From contig JAFSLL010000133.1 of the NCBI GenBank assembly GCA_017448455.1, positions 42,786-106,785 on the forward strand: DNA of 64,000 bases, written 5' to 3'. Positions 18,201 through 25,045 of this stretch are shown here, one piece after another (position 1 is the first letter of the stretch; each line of letters opens with the position of its first letter). The stretch is from Oscillospiraceae bacterium. Lineage in GTDB: Bacteria > Bacillota > Clostridia > Oscillospirales > Oscillospiraceae. The notes beneath the pieces were generated by a model. It saw only the letters and a list, made by a program, of their open reading frames with translations. It was not told where the DNA came from and ran no database searches. The position numbers were made by a program, and so were the translations under genes.

Positions 18201-18594
18201 CCTGGATTCCGACGATGTGTTCGTTTCCGACAAATTTAGAAAGGATTTCGGCCTCAGCCAGGAACTGATTTTTGCCGTATTCATAATCCGACCGCAGATC
18301 CTCTGAATAAACAGAGAGCTGGCTGCGTCCGGGATGACGCATTGCCATTTCAGAGGGCAGGTATTCCTTGATCGCAATCCTTGAACGTGTAATATGGTCA
18401 AGAGCGACATAGGTGACGCCAAAGCCGCCCTGCCCGAGCACACGACCCAGAACATAGCGGTTCGCCAGTGTGGAGCCCGGTTTCAGAGCAAAGGGATATT
18501 TTCTCTCATCCCTGCCTGGATCATATCCGCAGAAAGGACAGGTCCCTTCGGCAGGTTTTATATGAAAACAGTTATAGCACGCGAGTTGCTGCAA
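15289..18594 (-). CDS. Zinc-ribbon Ser/Thr kinase with three extracellular DUF6273-like domains
   Basis: 1101 residues. Zinc ribbon (CYNC at 6-9, CPFC at 19-22), kinase domain (about 46-315) with GQGGFGVTY, IAIKEYL (K76), HRDISPDN (D191) and IDFG (D209), a helix at about 354-374, a Pro/Glu-rich stalk, then three repeats beginning SFGSYEQDN, TYGHYEQDN and RFGQYEQDN. Each repeat has WLND/N, a DRLF/KLFFLSY motif and a WWLRS(P)G motif, matching the DUF6273 pattern that I recall from Firmicute surface proteins. The start is TTG with AGGAG 9 bases upstream; the paralogue at 18641 starts at the same point with ATG. It follows that paralogue by 46 bases in one operon. The external repeats are probable ligand-binding sensors; the ligand is unknown. 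Confidence 0.88.
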   Translation of the reverse strand: MQQLACYNCFHIKPAEGTCPFCGYDPGRDERKYPFALKPGSTLANRYVLGRVLGQGGFGVTYVALDHITRSRIAIKEYLPSEMAMRHPGRSQLSVYSEDLRSDYEYGKNQFLAEAEILSKFVGNEHIVGIQDIFEENATAYFAMEYMEGVTLKQQLLESGQPLSVSDANRILLPIMEALDWVHSKGIIHRDISPDNIMMRSDGTAKLIDFGAARNSTGEKSKSLDIILKHGFAPIEQYTRRGRQGPFTDVYAMAATYYYTITGKVPPDAIERSEKDELIPPSKLNVRIPQKMEEVLLKALSVNASDRFQTMADFYQMMMASMTASVDAYQKTVITTDIDQTIRKDNAVKKKKGRLTAVIATVGVLAAAILGFYLMNRRVPPSPAVTLSPEVESPSPEPAEPKPVITLSPSPEPMPETPPEPEEPSVLPGITLIAGDFSTPGSIVSFGSYEQDNDMENGSEPLEWQILDMNGNTRLLISRNTLDCQPFNTGGNAASVTWETSTLRSWLNDEFFESAFLPEDQAAILLTTVNNNHRQAYTDFRAADVPDTEDRLFLLSYAEAWKYFQIDQDRTCDSSRYASSQGVYVNKDNKNSPWWLRSLGNGKGYASFVYTDGTLWSGPVNSAYYGSVSPAGSNRVMSDGTLWYQTEHGFASASEVGIRPALWIDLDLLGVDLSAEAADSGTEHPADPDLAEAGEAEFGAVGSLVTYGHYEQDNDPDNGKEEIEWIVLDTDGDRRLLISRYGLCRHKYHPYTDEVLWETTGIREWLNSEFYSDAFSPEEQSNILPTVVDNSREQWFHQVYDGSKTVDKLFFLSYQELIHYFPTVESRICENTPYAISQKRARVEYWWLRSPGGRLQFAECITDKGKRVEITVTNDENFVRPVMWIELEALRGEKANLRTYNPLDFKEVGNIVRFGQYEQDNSEENGKENIDWLVLDTYGDYSLLISLCGLDKLPYHTPKVEMMWEGSDLRTWLNGDFYDAAFDTEEKQAIVTTTVDNSKSQWYYDVRPGNNTEDKLFLMSYREAWSFFWSEYERTCAPTAYANAKETANTHEWWLRSPGKTYFDADIVDGNGLHYELPSLRKTILVRPMMVVDLSSPIFQR

Positions 18595-18640
18595 AATGCC
18601 TCGCTCCTTTCCGCAAAAATAATTGCCGGATAGAAAGAGA

Positions 18641-20575
18641 TCAGCCTGTCAGGGTGGAGGTGTCAAGCCATATAGCAGGTCGTATTGCCCCTTTTGCATT
18701 GACCTGATCATCCAGAACGGATCCGTCATGTCGGACTCCGGCAGTGTTGTTTTGAGAAGAGCCCTGGGAGCGGAGCCACCACCAGATGCAGTTTCCGTCA
18801 TATTTGCCGGTACTGCTGTATACGGAGGCACCGTTCGCGACCGCATACCCGGTTGGCTGACAGGTGCGAAGATCCAATGGATCCAAGTAATCCCCGGCTT
18901 CTTTATAACTCAGCAGGAAGACCTTGTCCTTGGTCGTCATCCCGCCGCGCATTCCCCATTCGGGATTTCCCTGTTCTTCTCCGTTTTCCACGTGCGTGGT
19001 GAGCACGAGTTCCTGCTCCTCTTCCGTGAAAGCCTCTGCGAAGAAGGTGTTGTTCAGCCAGGTGCGAAGCGTGCAGGATTCCCATTTCAGAATTCCGAAA
19101 TTCTTATTGAACTGCTGGCAGTCCAGCGCGTATTTGCTGATGAGCAGGCTCTGACTCTCCTGTACGTCGAGTACAATCCATTCGATTTCCTCCGGGCCGT
19201 CAACGGTGTTATTGTCCTGCTCATAGCGCCCGAAGCGAACCGTGCTTCCAACCAGACGAAAATTTCCTTCTTCAATAAGCGGCTCTTCCGGCTCGGGTGT
19301 CGGCTCATTTTCGGGCGTCTCCTCTGCTGGTGAGATTACAACTGACTGCGGCTGGTCAGTGGGCGGGATAACCGTGACAGAAGGGGCCGGCTCAACAGAT
19401 GGACCTGGCTCCGGGATTACCGCTGCCTGTGGCTTGCGGAGAAGCAGGAAGCCTGTAACTCCAAGGATGAGAACCGCTGCGGCAGCTACTCCGAGGACAA
19501 TACCGCGGGAATTCTTTTTCTTGTTTGGCTGTTCGGCGGCTTTCCGTTTCCGCTCCCATTCCCTGCGTTCCTGATGCGTTGATTGGGCGGCTTCCGGAGA
19601 AAAAGGATGCGGCATGGTGGCAAGCATTGCCTGATAGAACTCTCCCATGCGCTGATAACGCTCTGAGGAGGAAACAGAAAGAGCTTTCAGTAATACTTCC
19701 TCCGTATCTCCACGAATGACAGCGCCGAGCCTGGAAGGAAGAACCAGGTCGTCCTGGTTGCTGCGCTCGATCGCGTCGGGGGGAACTCTGCCCGTAATGA
19801 CATAATAGTATGTAGCCGCCATTGCATAAACATCGGTAAAAGGGCCCTGCCTGCCGCGGCGCGTATACTGTTCCTTTGGCGCGAAACCGTGCTTCAGCAC
19901 GACATCCAGACTCTTGCTCTTTTCGCCGGTGCTGTTCCGCGCGGCGCCGAAGTCTATGAGCTTGGCTTTGCCGTCTGTCCGGATCATGATGTTGTCAGGG
20001 GAGATGTCCCGGTGTACGATGCCTTTGGAGTGGACCCATTCCAGCGCTTCCATAATGGGAAGCAGATAGCGGTTTGCCTCTTCTATGCGGAGCGGCCGAT
20101 GAAGTGTCTCCATGTACTGCTTCAGCGTCGCGCCTTCAATAAACTCCATCGCAAAGTAGGCAGTGTCATTTTCTTCGAAATAATTCAAAATCTTGATAAT
20201 GTGCTCGTTCCCGACGAATTCTGATAATGTCCGGGCTTCATCCAGAAACTGCTTTTTCCCGGATAGAAAGTCTTCCGTCCGGTCAGCAGAATAGAGGAGA
20301 ACATGTCCCGTTACGAAATCTCTGCTGACATATTCCGTAGGCAGGTACTCTTTGATGGCAACTCGGGACCGCGTCTGCTGGTCAAGTGCGACATAGGTGA
20401 TGCCAAATCCACCCTGGCCAATGACACGACCGAGAAGATAGCGGTTAGCGAGAAGAGTGCCTGCTTTCAGAGCAAGAGGATACTTTTTCTCCGTCTGCGC
20501 GTGATCGTACCCGCAATAAGGACATGCGCCCATTCCCGGAACGGATCGAAAGCAGTGGTAGCAAATCCCTGCCAT
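18641..20575 (-). CDS. Zinc-ribbon Ser/Thr kinase with one extracellular DUF6273-like domain
   Basis: 644 residues, a paralogue of the kinase at 15289. Zinc ribbon CYHC / CPYC at the N-terminus, kinase domain with GQGGFGITY, VAIKEYL, HRDISPDN and IDFG, a helix near residues 355-375, a Pro/Glu-rich stalk and a single domain starting RFGRYEQDN with WLNN and CIWWWLRSQG. Kinase-domain DNA is nearly identical to the paralogue over stretches (for example 19841-19960 against 17861-17980), indicating recent duplication or gene conversion. The ATG follows an AAGGAGG site. It is first in the minus-strand operon, divergent from the lipoprotein gene at 20735. Activity is expected from intact residues. 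Confidence 0.88.
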   Translation of the reverse strand: MAGICYHCFRSVPGMGACPYCGYDHAQTEKKYPLALKAGTLLANRYLLGRVIGQGGFGITYVALDQQTRSRVAIKEYLPTEYVSRDFVTGHVLLYSADRTEDFLSGKKQFLDEARTLSEFVGNEHIIKILNYFEENDTAYFAMEFIEGATLKQYMETLHRPLRIEEANRYLLPIMEALEWVHSKGIVHRDISPDNIMIRTDGKAKLIDFGAARNSTGEKSKSLDVVLKHGFAPKEQYTRRGRQGPFTDVYAMAATYYYVITGRVPPDAIERSNQDDLVLPSRLGAVIRGDTEEVLLKALSVSSSERYQRMGEFYQAMLATMPHPFSPEAAQSTHQERREWERKRKAAEQPNKKKNSRGIVLGVAAAAVLILGVTGFLLLRKPQAAVIPEPGPSVEPAPSVTVIPPTDQPQSVVISPAEETPENEPTPEPEEPLIEEGNFRLVGSTVRFGRYEQDNNTVDGPEEIEWIVLDVQESQSLLISKYALDCQQFNKNFGILKWESCTLRTWLNNTFFAEAFTEEEQELVLTTHVENGEEQGNPEWGMRGGMTTKDKVFLLSYKEAGDYLDPLDLRTCQPTGYAVANGASVYSSTGKYDGNCIWWWLRSQGSSQNNTAGVRHDGSVLDDQVNAKGAIRPAIWLDTSTLTG

Positions 20576-20734
20576 GGTTCCTTTCCTCCTTAGAGAAAAA
20601 TCATACTATCTCAGTATAGCATATATTAAAACATGGTACCAGAGCTTTTGTTGCAAAAGCAGAAAACTTCTCTTGCGAATTACTGATAATCGGAGTATGA
20701 TGTCAAAAAATAAAATCAAAGGTATAAACAAATC

Positions 20735-21904
20735 ATGAGGTTGACGAAAACGGAACATTCGGATGGCGGCGAAACAGTCGTTCGGCAGAAAAGATCCCAG
20801 GTGCCATTAAACACTTATCTGACATTTCTGTTGCTGACTGCGATGCTGCTGAGCGCCTGTGGGAGCCGGGCGACACAGCCGGAGACGTGCGCTTACCCCG
20901 CTTCTTTGAACGCCAAGGGGGCGGATCAGGCAGAGCAGGAGACAGAAGAGACGGCGGAGGTGGCGGCGGACCAGGGAGAGAACGAGCCAGGAAAAACGCC
21001 TGAAGAAGCACAGGAAGACAGCTTGGGAGAGGAAGAAGAGTCGGTGCATGAGCCGGATCCATTTGATGAAGTGCTTCGGGCAGCGCGGGAGATGCGTTTT
21101 GAGGAAGCGACGGAGATGCTGGAACAGATGGAGCCTTCTGCCAAACGGGATGCCTTGCTGGCTTTCTGCGCAGGCTGGGATATCTCCGAGCCGACTGATG
21201 TGCTTGAGGGAGCCATCATCCACAGCGAGCTTCCGGGCGGAACATTCTACCGCCTGACAGACTGCTTTATCTATCTGCCGGATCATGTCGATTCAGAGAC
21301 AAAATATCTGGTGCATTTCGGAGGCGGCACGGGCGGCTGGGTCCTGCGGCAGGATTTCCCGGAACTCTGGCTGCAGAATGAAGAACCGAATGTCATCGCC
21401 ATTTTCTATAAAAGCGCCATGTTCTATACCATTAAGGGAATTGGGGAGGAGACGCTGACGATATTGAAGAGTCTCTCGACCATGACAGGGATCGCGCCAC
21501 CGGTGCTGGTGATTACCGGCAGCAGCAACGGTTCCTATTCTACCTTCAAGCTGGCGGCGCAGCTGTACGAACAGGCTTCCATTCTTACAGATAAGATCCT
21601 TACTCTGGATACAGGCTACGACTGGGACAATACCGATATGCTGGCGACAGAAGAAGAGGCCGCATCCATTGTGGAGATGGATACAGTGGTCTACGCCTTT
21701 GAGAAAAAGACCGGTGCGATCAATGCGCGCGGCGCGCAGAAGCTCAGAGATTACGGAATCAAAATGGTCAATGTTGCCTGTGTTCACGCCAGCCATGACC
21801 AGATTACCAAGTATGCTTTCCGCAGAGCTGCCTTTTCCTGGGCGCTCGGGCAGGCAGAGCTTGACCTGGAAGAATACACACCGACCAAAATCAATTTTGA
21901 CTGA
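20735..21904 (+). CDS. Lipoprotein with alpha/beta-hydrolase-like domain
   Basis: 389 residues. A long basic n-region is followed by a hydrophobic core and lipobox LLSAC (Cys about residue 43), then an acidic Glu-rich linker (about 55-110). The C-terminal ~250 residues resemble an alpha/beta hydrolase: HFGGGTGGW as an oxyanion-type loop, ITGSSNGSYS as a nucleophile elbow, and HASHDQITKYAF as a candidate catalytic His region. Enzymatic class (esterase, peptidase) cannot be named. No strong ribosome site precedes the ATG (AAAGG only). It diverges from the kinase operon and ends in its own terminator, so membership in the signalling island is uncertain. Confidence 0.65.
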   Translation: MRLTKTEHSDGGETVVRQKRSQVPLNTYLTFLLLTAMLLSACGSRATQPETCAYPASLNAKGADQAEQETEETAEVAADQGENEPGKTPEEAQEDSLGEEEESVHEPDPFDEVLRAAREMRFEEATEMLEQMEPSAKRDALLAFCAGWDISEPTDVLEGAIIHSELPGGTFYRLTDCFIYLPDHVDSETKYLVHFGGGTGGWVLRQDFPELWLQNEEPNVIAIFYKSAMFYTIKGIGEETLTILKSLSTMTGIAPPVLVITGSSNGSYSTFKLAAQLYEQASILTDKILTLDTGYDWDNTDMLATEEEAASIVEMDTVVYAFEKKTGAINARGAQKLRDYGIKMVNVACVHASHDQITKYAFRRAAFSWALGQAELDLEEYTPTKINFD

Positions 21905-21914
21905 TCAACAATAT

Positions 21915-21949
21915 GTCCGCCTTACGGAAACCGTAAGGCGGACAGTTTT
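21915..21949 (+). terminator. Intrinsic terminator of the hydrolase lipoprotein gene
   Basis: GTCCGCCTTACGG and CCGTAAGGCGGAC form a perfect 13-bp stem around an AAA loop, followed by AGTTTTA. It sits between convergent genes. Confidence 0.88.
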
Positions 21950-21986
21950 ATATGGAGTGATTGTAGGGGACACTGCGGTGGCTGCT

Positions 21987-22811
21987 TTACAGATAGCGAG
22001 TGCCCGGCCTGTAGAATTCGAAGATCACGGCATCGCGGCCTTTTTCGTTGCGTGGTTCATGGGAGGTCCAGCCGATGTTCAGCGCGCCAAGACTGCAGCT
22101 GATATGAACCGGCAGCGGGCGAGGTCCGATCTTGTAGGCGATGAACTGCGGCCTCGCGAGAAAGTTCAGGAAGGTGTTGTGCAGCAGAAAAGCCATGCCT
22201 TTGTTCATGTTATCATCGGCATAGTCTTTCATGGTGGTCGCAAGCTGCCCGCGGACGAGGTCCGGCGCGTGGAAGCGGAACCAGGCGACGATCAGCGGGT
22301 TGAAGCTTTCAATACAGACATTTCCGTGGTAGTTTTCCAGCAGTGCGTTGGTCTTCTCACAGAGCTCACGGTTTCTTCTGCCGTTTTTGAGTTCTACGAT
22401 CAGCGCTTCGCAGCCGTGGATGGCGTTCAGCACTTCGGAGAAGAGAGGGATGCGCTCTGCCGTGCCGCAGAGACGCAGCTCGGAGAGCTCCTGCCAGGTC
22501 AGTTCATCCACACGGGCATGCACTCCGCAGACACGGTCAAGCGTATCATCGTGGAAAACAACGACCTGTCCGTCTTTGGACAGCTGTACATCCAGCTCAA
22601 TTCCGTACCCGGCCTTTGCCGCACGCTGAAAGGCGGGCAGAGAGTTTTCCGGGACGGAACGGTCCTGCTTATGAAGACCGCGGTGGGCATAATTCACCCC
22701 GCGGAAGATCGAACGCTGGCGCCGGCTGATGTGTCCCGGGGCGACCGCATAGAGCGGAAGCGCTGCGCAGACTGATGCGGCCGCAAGGCCGATTATCCAT
22801 TTTCTATCCAT
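21987..22811 (-). CDS. Membrane-anchored glycerophosphodiester phosphodiesterase
   Basis: 274 residues with an N-terminal hydrophobic segment (about 5-24) that is a signal anchor. The GDPD fold is shown by AHRGLH, PENSLPAF, GIELDVQLSKDG, VVFHDDTLDR and the late LGALNIGWT-like region, including the metal-binding His/Glu/Asp set. The enzyme hydrolyses glycerophosphodiesters to glycerol-3-phosphate and an alcohol, here probably at the outer face of the membrane. AAGGAG lies 6 bases ahead. It begins 13 bases after the transporter gene and is third in a MarR-MFS-GDPD operon, which suggests joint use of an external phosphodiester or lipid headgroup. Confidence 0.88.
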   Translation of the reverse strand: MDRKWIIGLAAASVCAALPLYAVAPGHISRRQRSIFRGVNYAHRGLHKQDRSVPENSLPAFQRAAKAGYGIELDVQLSKDGQVVVFHDDTLDRVCGVHARVDELTWQELSELRLCGTAERIPLFSEVLNAIHGCEALIVELKNGRRNRELCEKTNALLENYHGNVCIESFNPLIVAWFRFHAPDLVRGQLATTMKDYADDNMNKGMAFLLHNTFLNFLARPQFIAYKIGPRPLPVHISCSLGALNIGWTSHEPRNEKGRDAVIFEFYRPGTRYL

Positions 22812-22824
22812 GGGAATCTCCTTC

Positions 22825-24270
22825 TTAATCCATAGAATCCAGCGCGTCCAGACCGGTCACGTTTTCAATACGGGCGGCCTTGATGTTCTTTACCAGCGAG
22901 GTGAACACCGTAAAGCTGAGCGCGGTAAGAATAGCGGCGTAGACCGGGAGCGTGCGCCAGGCAAGTGTGGCATTCAGGACAAGACCAAGCAACACGGGGG
23001 TGATGGTCTGTGCGGACATGCTGGCAGTATAGTAATAGCCGGTAAATTTTCCGATTTTCTTCGAGGAGCAGAGTTCCACCACCATGGGGAAGGAACAGTT
23101 GTGGACCAGGGCCATGCCGAAACCCTTCAGCACCCAAACGGCATACAGAAGAGTAGGGAAGGCAAACTCTCCCCGTTCCCCGACGGCCCTGCCGGTCGGC
23201 GCAACAAAACACATGATGACGAGCCCGACAAAGGTAATTGCCAGACCGGAGGAAATCGTCCATTTACGGCCGATTTTATCGGCGATGCCACCGGCGATGG
23301 CAAAACCGATGACAGAGGCAAGCCCGCCGAGAATTGTCAGAACCATGGTTGCGCTGGAGGCGGACTGCAGATGATAGATAACATAGTTGCCGATATAGGT
23401 CCCGAGCGCGTTGTCGGACATGAACCACAGAAATTCCGCGCCGAGGATGGCCAGCAGCATGTTCCTGTTCCCCCTCGACATGGGCTTGTCATCGTCAATG
23501 GGGGTTTCCACGGCTGCCAGACGTTCACCCAGTGCCATTTCCTCTTTCAGCTCTTCCGCAAGCCGGTTCTCCTTGATGGTGGAGAAGAGCACCAGCGCGG
23601 AAATAAGCATCAGGATCGAGGCAATGATAAACGGCAATTCAATGGTCCAGATGTTCCGCTCGGCGACAGGCGCGTTGATATAACTGCTGAGTACCATGAA
23701 GAGCCCGAGCACCGTGGCGAAGGCGCCTCCGAAGTAGCCCATGATGTTGATGATGCCGTTTGCCTTGGCTCGCAACGGCTTGGGAGTGATGTCCGGCATG
23801 AGGGCGACGGCCGGATTGCGGTACATCATCATGAACAGGAGCACAATGGCCATCGTGATGACCATGCCGACAATGTTGTTATAGTGGAAGAAAAGCGGGA
23901 TAAACGGGAAAGCAACTGCTGACACAAAGGTACCGACTAGAATGTAGGGCATGCGTTTCCCGATTCGGGTTTGCGTCTTATCCGAAAGGTTTCCGAAGAT
24001 TGGCAGCAGGATGAGCGCTGCCAGATTGTCGCAGGCCATGATGATACCGACAATCCACTGTACATTCAAGATTTTGGACGGATCGCTCGCCTTCAGCTCG
24101 GCAGAAGACATCTGATAGATGTTCCGTGCGAAAATATCGGTCAGGAAGGTCGGACACCAGGAGTCATAGACCTGCCAGAGCAGCAGAATGCCGAAAAAGG
24201 CAAAACCAATCAGGGCGGTGCGTTTTACGTTGAGCTTCAGAGAAATGGGAGCAGCAGTGGTTTTTTCCAT
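22825..24270 (-). CDS. MFS transporter (GPH/SLC45-like)
   Basis: 481 residues with about 12 hydrophobic segments. DNLAALILLPIFGNLSDKT and RIGKRMPYILVG match the loop 2-3 signature of sugar:cation symporter-like major facilitator proteins; a central loop (around residue 240) is charged and cytoplasmic. The substrate cannot be read from sequence; the adjacent glycerophosphodiesterase points to a glycerophosphodiester, glycerol derivative or sugar. GCGAGG lies 8 bases before the ATG and the gene starts 49 bases after the MarR stop. Expected in the cytoplasmic membrane and under MarR control. Confidence 0.82.
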   Translation of the reverse strand: MEKTTAAPISLKLNVKRTALIGFAFFGILLLWQVYDSWCPTFLTDIFARNIYQMSSAELKASDPSKILNVQWIVGIIMACDNLAALILLPIFGNLSDKTQTRIGKRMPYILVGTFVSAVAFPFIPLFFHYNNIVGMVITMAIVLLFMMMYRNPAVALMPDITPKPLRAKANGIINIMGYFGGAFATVLGLFMVLSSYINAPVAERNIWTIELPFIIASILMLISALVLFSTIKENRLAEELKEEMALGERLAAVETPIDDDKPMSRGNRNMLLAILGAEFLWFMSDNALGTYIGNYVIYHLQSASSATMVLTILGGLASVIGFAIAGGIADKIGRKWTISSGLAITFVGLVIMCFVAPTGRAVGERGEFAFPTLLYAVWVLKGFGMALVHNCSFPMVVELCSSKKIGKFTGYYYTASMSAQTITPVLLGLVLNATLAWRTLPVYAAILTALSFTVFTSLVKNIKAARIENVTGLDALDSMD

Positions 24271-24319
24271 GGCATTAACCTCGCGTTCTGTTGGTTGTCA
24301 GCTTTACGTGTAGCGCATC

Positions 24320-24772
24320 TCAGCGGTTTTTGTTGCTTGGGTCGCATTCGGGCATCAGCTCTTCTGAAATGACACCCAGCATCCGGCTGAAGACAGCCAG
24401 ATCTTCTTCCGGGAAACGCTCCAGAATACGCTGAATAACAGTGTGCTCGTAGGTGGTCAGCAGGGACATATAGTTGTAAAATTTTTCTGACAGAACAAGA
24501 TGGTATTCCCGGCGGTCGATATCGGAGTTTTCACGCACGAGATAGCCCTTGCGGATCAGACTGTTTACTTTATAGGTGGCATTTGATTGGGAGATATTCA
24601 GAAACTCGGCGAACTGGCCGACGGTTGGCTTGTCCAGCATCTCAATCATCTCCAGGGAAAAGGCTTCCATCGCCGAGAGGGAACCGTCGCGTTCCCGGAC
24701 GAGATCGAAAACCCTGCGGAAGAAACGGAATTTAAACTTGTCAAAAACAGCGATAAAATTTTTTTCAAGCAT
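24320..24772 (-). CDS. MarR-family transcriptional regulator
   Basis: 150 residues from the ATG at 24772; AAGGTGG is 8 bases ahead, which favours it over the ATG two codons earlier. Winged helix-turn-helix features: TVGQFAEFLNISQSNATYKV as the recognition helix region and LIRKGYLVRENSDIDRREYHL as the wing. MarR proteins act as ligand-responsive dimeric repressors, typically of their own operon; here that would include the MFS transporter and GDPD genes downstream. It is divergent from hrcA. No ligand can be inferred. Confidence 0.85.
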   Translation of the reverse strand: MLEKNFIAVFDKFKFRFFRRVFDLVRERDGSLSAMEAFSLEMIEMLDKPTVGQFAEFLNISQSNATYKVNSLIRKGYLVRENSDIDRREYHLVLSEKFYNYMSLLTTYEHTVIQRILERFPEEDLAVFSRMLGVISEELMPECDPSNKNR

Positions 24773-24815
24773 AGCCATTCCCACCTTTTTATTTAATTTT
24801 TTTAAGAATATAACC

Positions 24816-24844
24816 ATATTACTACCATTTTTGGCGCTTGTAAA
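24816..24844 (-). promoter_or_regulatory. Promoter of the MarR-MFS-GDPD operon
   Basis: Read on the minus strand: TTTACA (24839-24844), 17-base spacer, TAATAT (24816-24821), about 43 bases before the regulator start. Flanking AT-rich sequence may hold the MarR operator, but no clear palindrome was seen. Confidence 0.65.
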
Positions 24845-24967
24845 CAAAAAAGCAAAAATTAATTTTCTGAATTTTTGTGGAAACTAATCGAATGCATGAG
24901 GCAGACACTCACGCAGAAAGCATTCATTACCAAAATGTGAATTCATAAAAACACACAGCTTATCTAC

Positions 24968-24996
24968 TTGACTTTTCCAGCCGGGGATGCTATATT
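24968..24996 (+). promoter_or_regulatory. Sigma-A promoter of hrcA-grpE-dnaK-dnaJ
   Basis: TTGACT (24968-24973), 17-base spacer, TATATT (24991-24996). The -10 element overlaps the start of the CIRCE operator, so HrcA binding would block polymerase directly. Confidence 0.9.
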
Positions 24997-25021
24997 AGCA
25001 CTCGAACAAAGAGAGTGCCAA
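24995..25021 (+). promoter_or_regulatory. CIRCE operator (HrcA binding site)
   Basis: TTAGCACTC, nine bases, GAGTGCCAA. It matches the CIRCE consensus (TTAGCACTC-N9-GAGTGCTAA) at 17 of 18 arm positions and lies at the expected place upstream of hrcA. Confidence 0.95.
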
Positions 25022-25035
25022 CAGTCTTCCGGGGT

Positions 25036-25044
25036 GAGTGCTAA
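25036..25044 (+). promoter_or_regulatory. Extra CIRCE half-site over the hrcA ribosome binding site
   Basis: GAGTGCTAA, a perfect right half of CIRCE, starts 23 bases after the right arm of the full element and overlaps the GGGGTGAG ribosome site of hrcA. It may be coincidental or an auxiliary HrcA contact. Confidence 0.5.
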
Positions 25045-25045
25045 A

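Noticed and set aside
1432-20575. Type VI or type VII (ESX) secretion locus
   Set aside because: FHA, kinase and phosphatase genes suggest it, but no VipA/B, Hcp, TssM, EccC-type ATPase or WXG100 gene is present.
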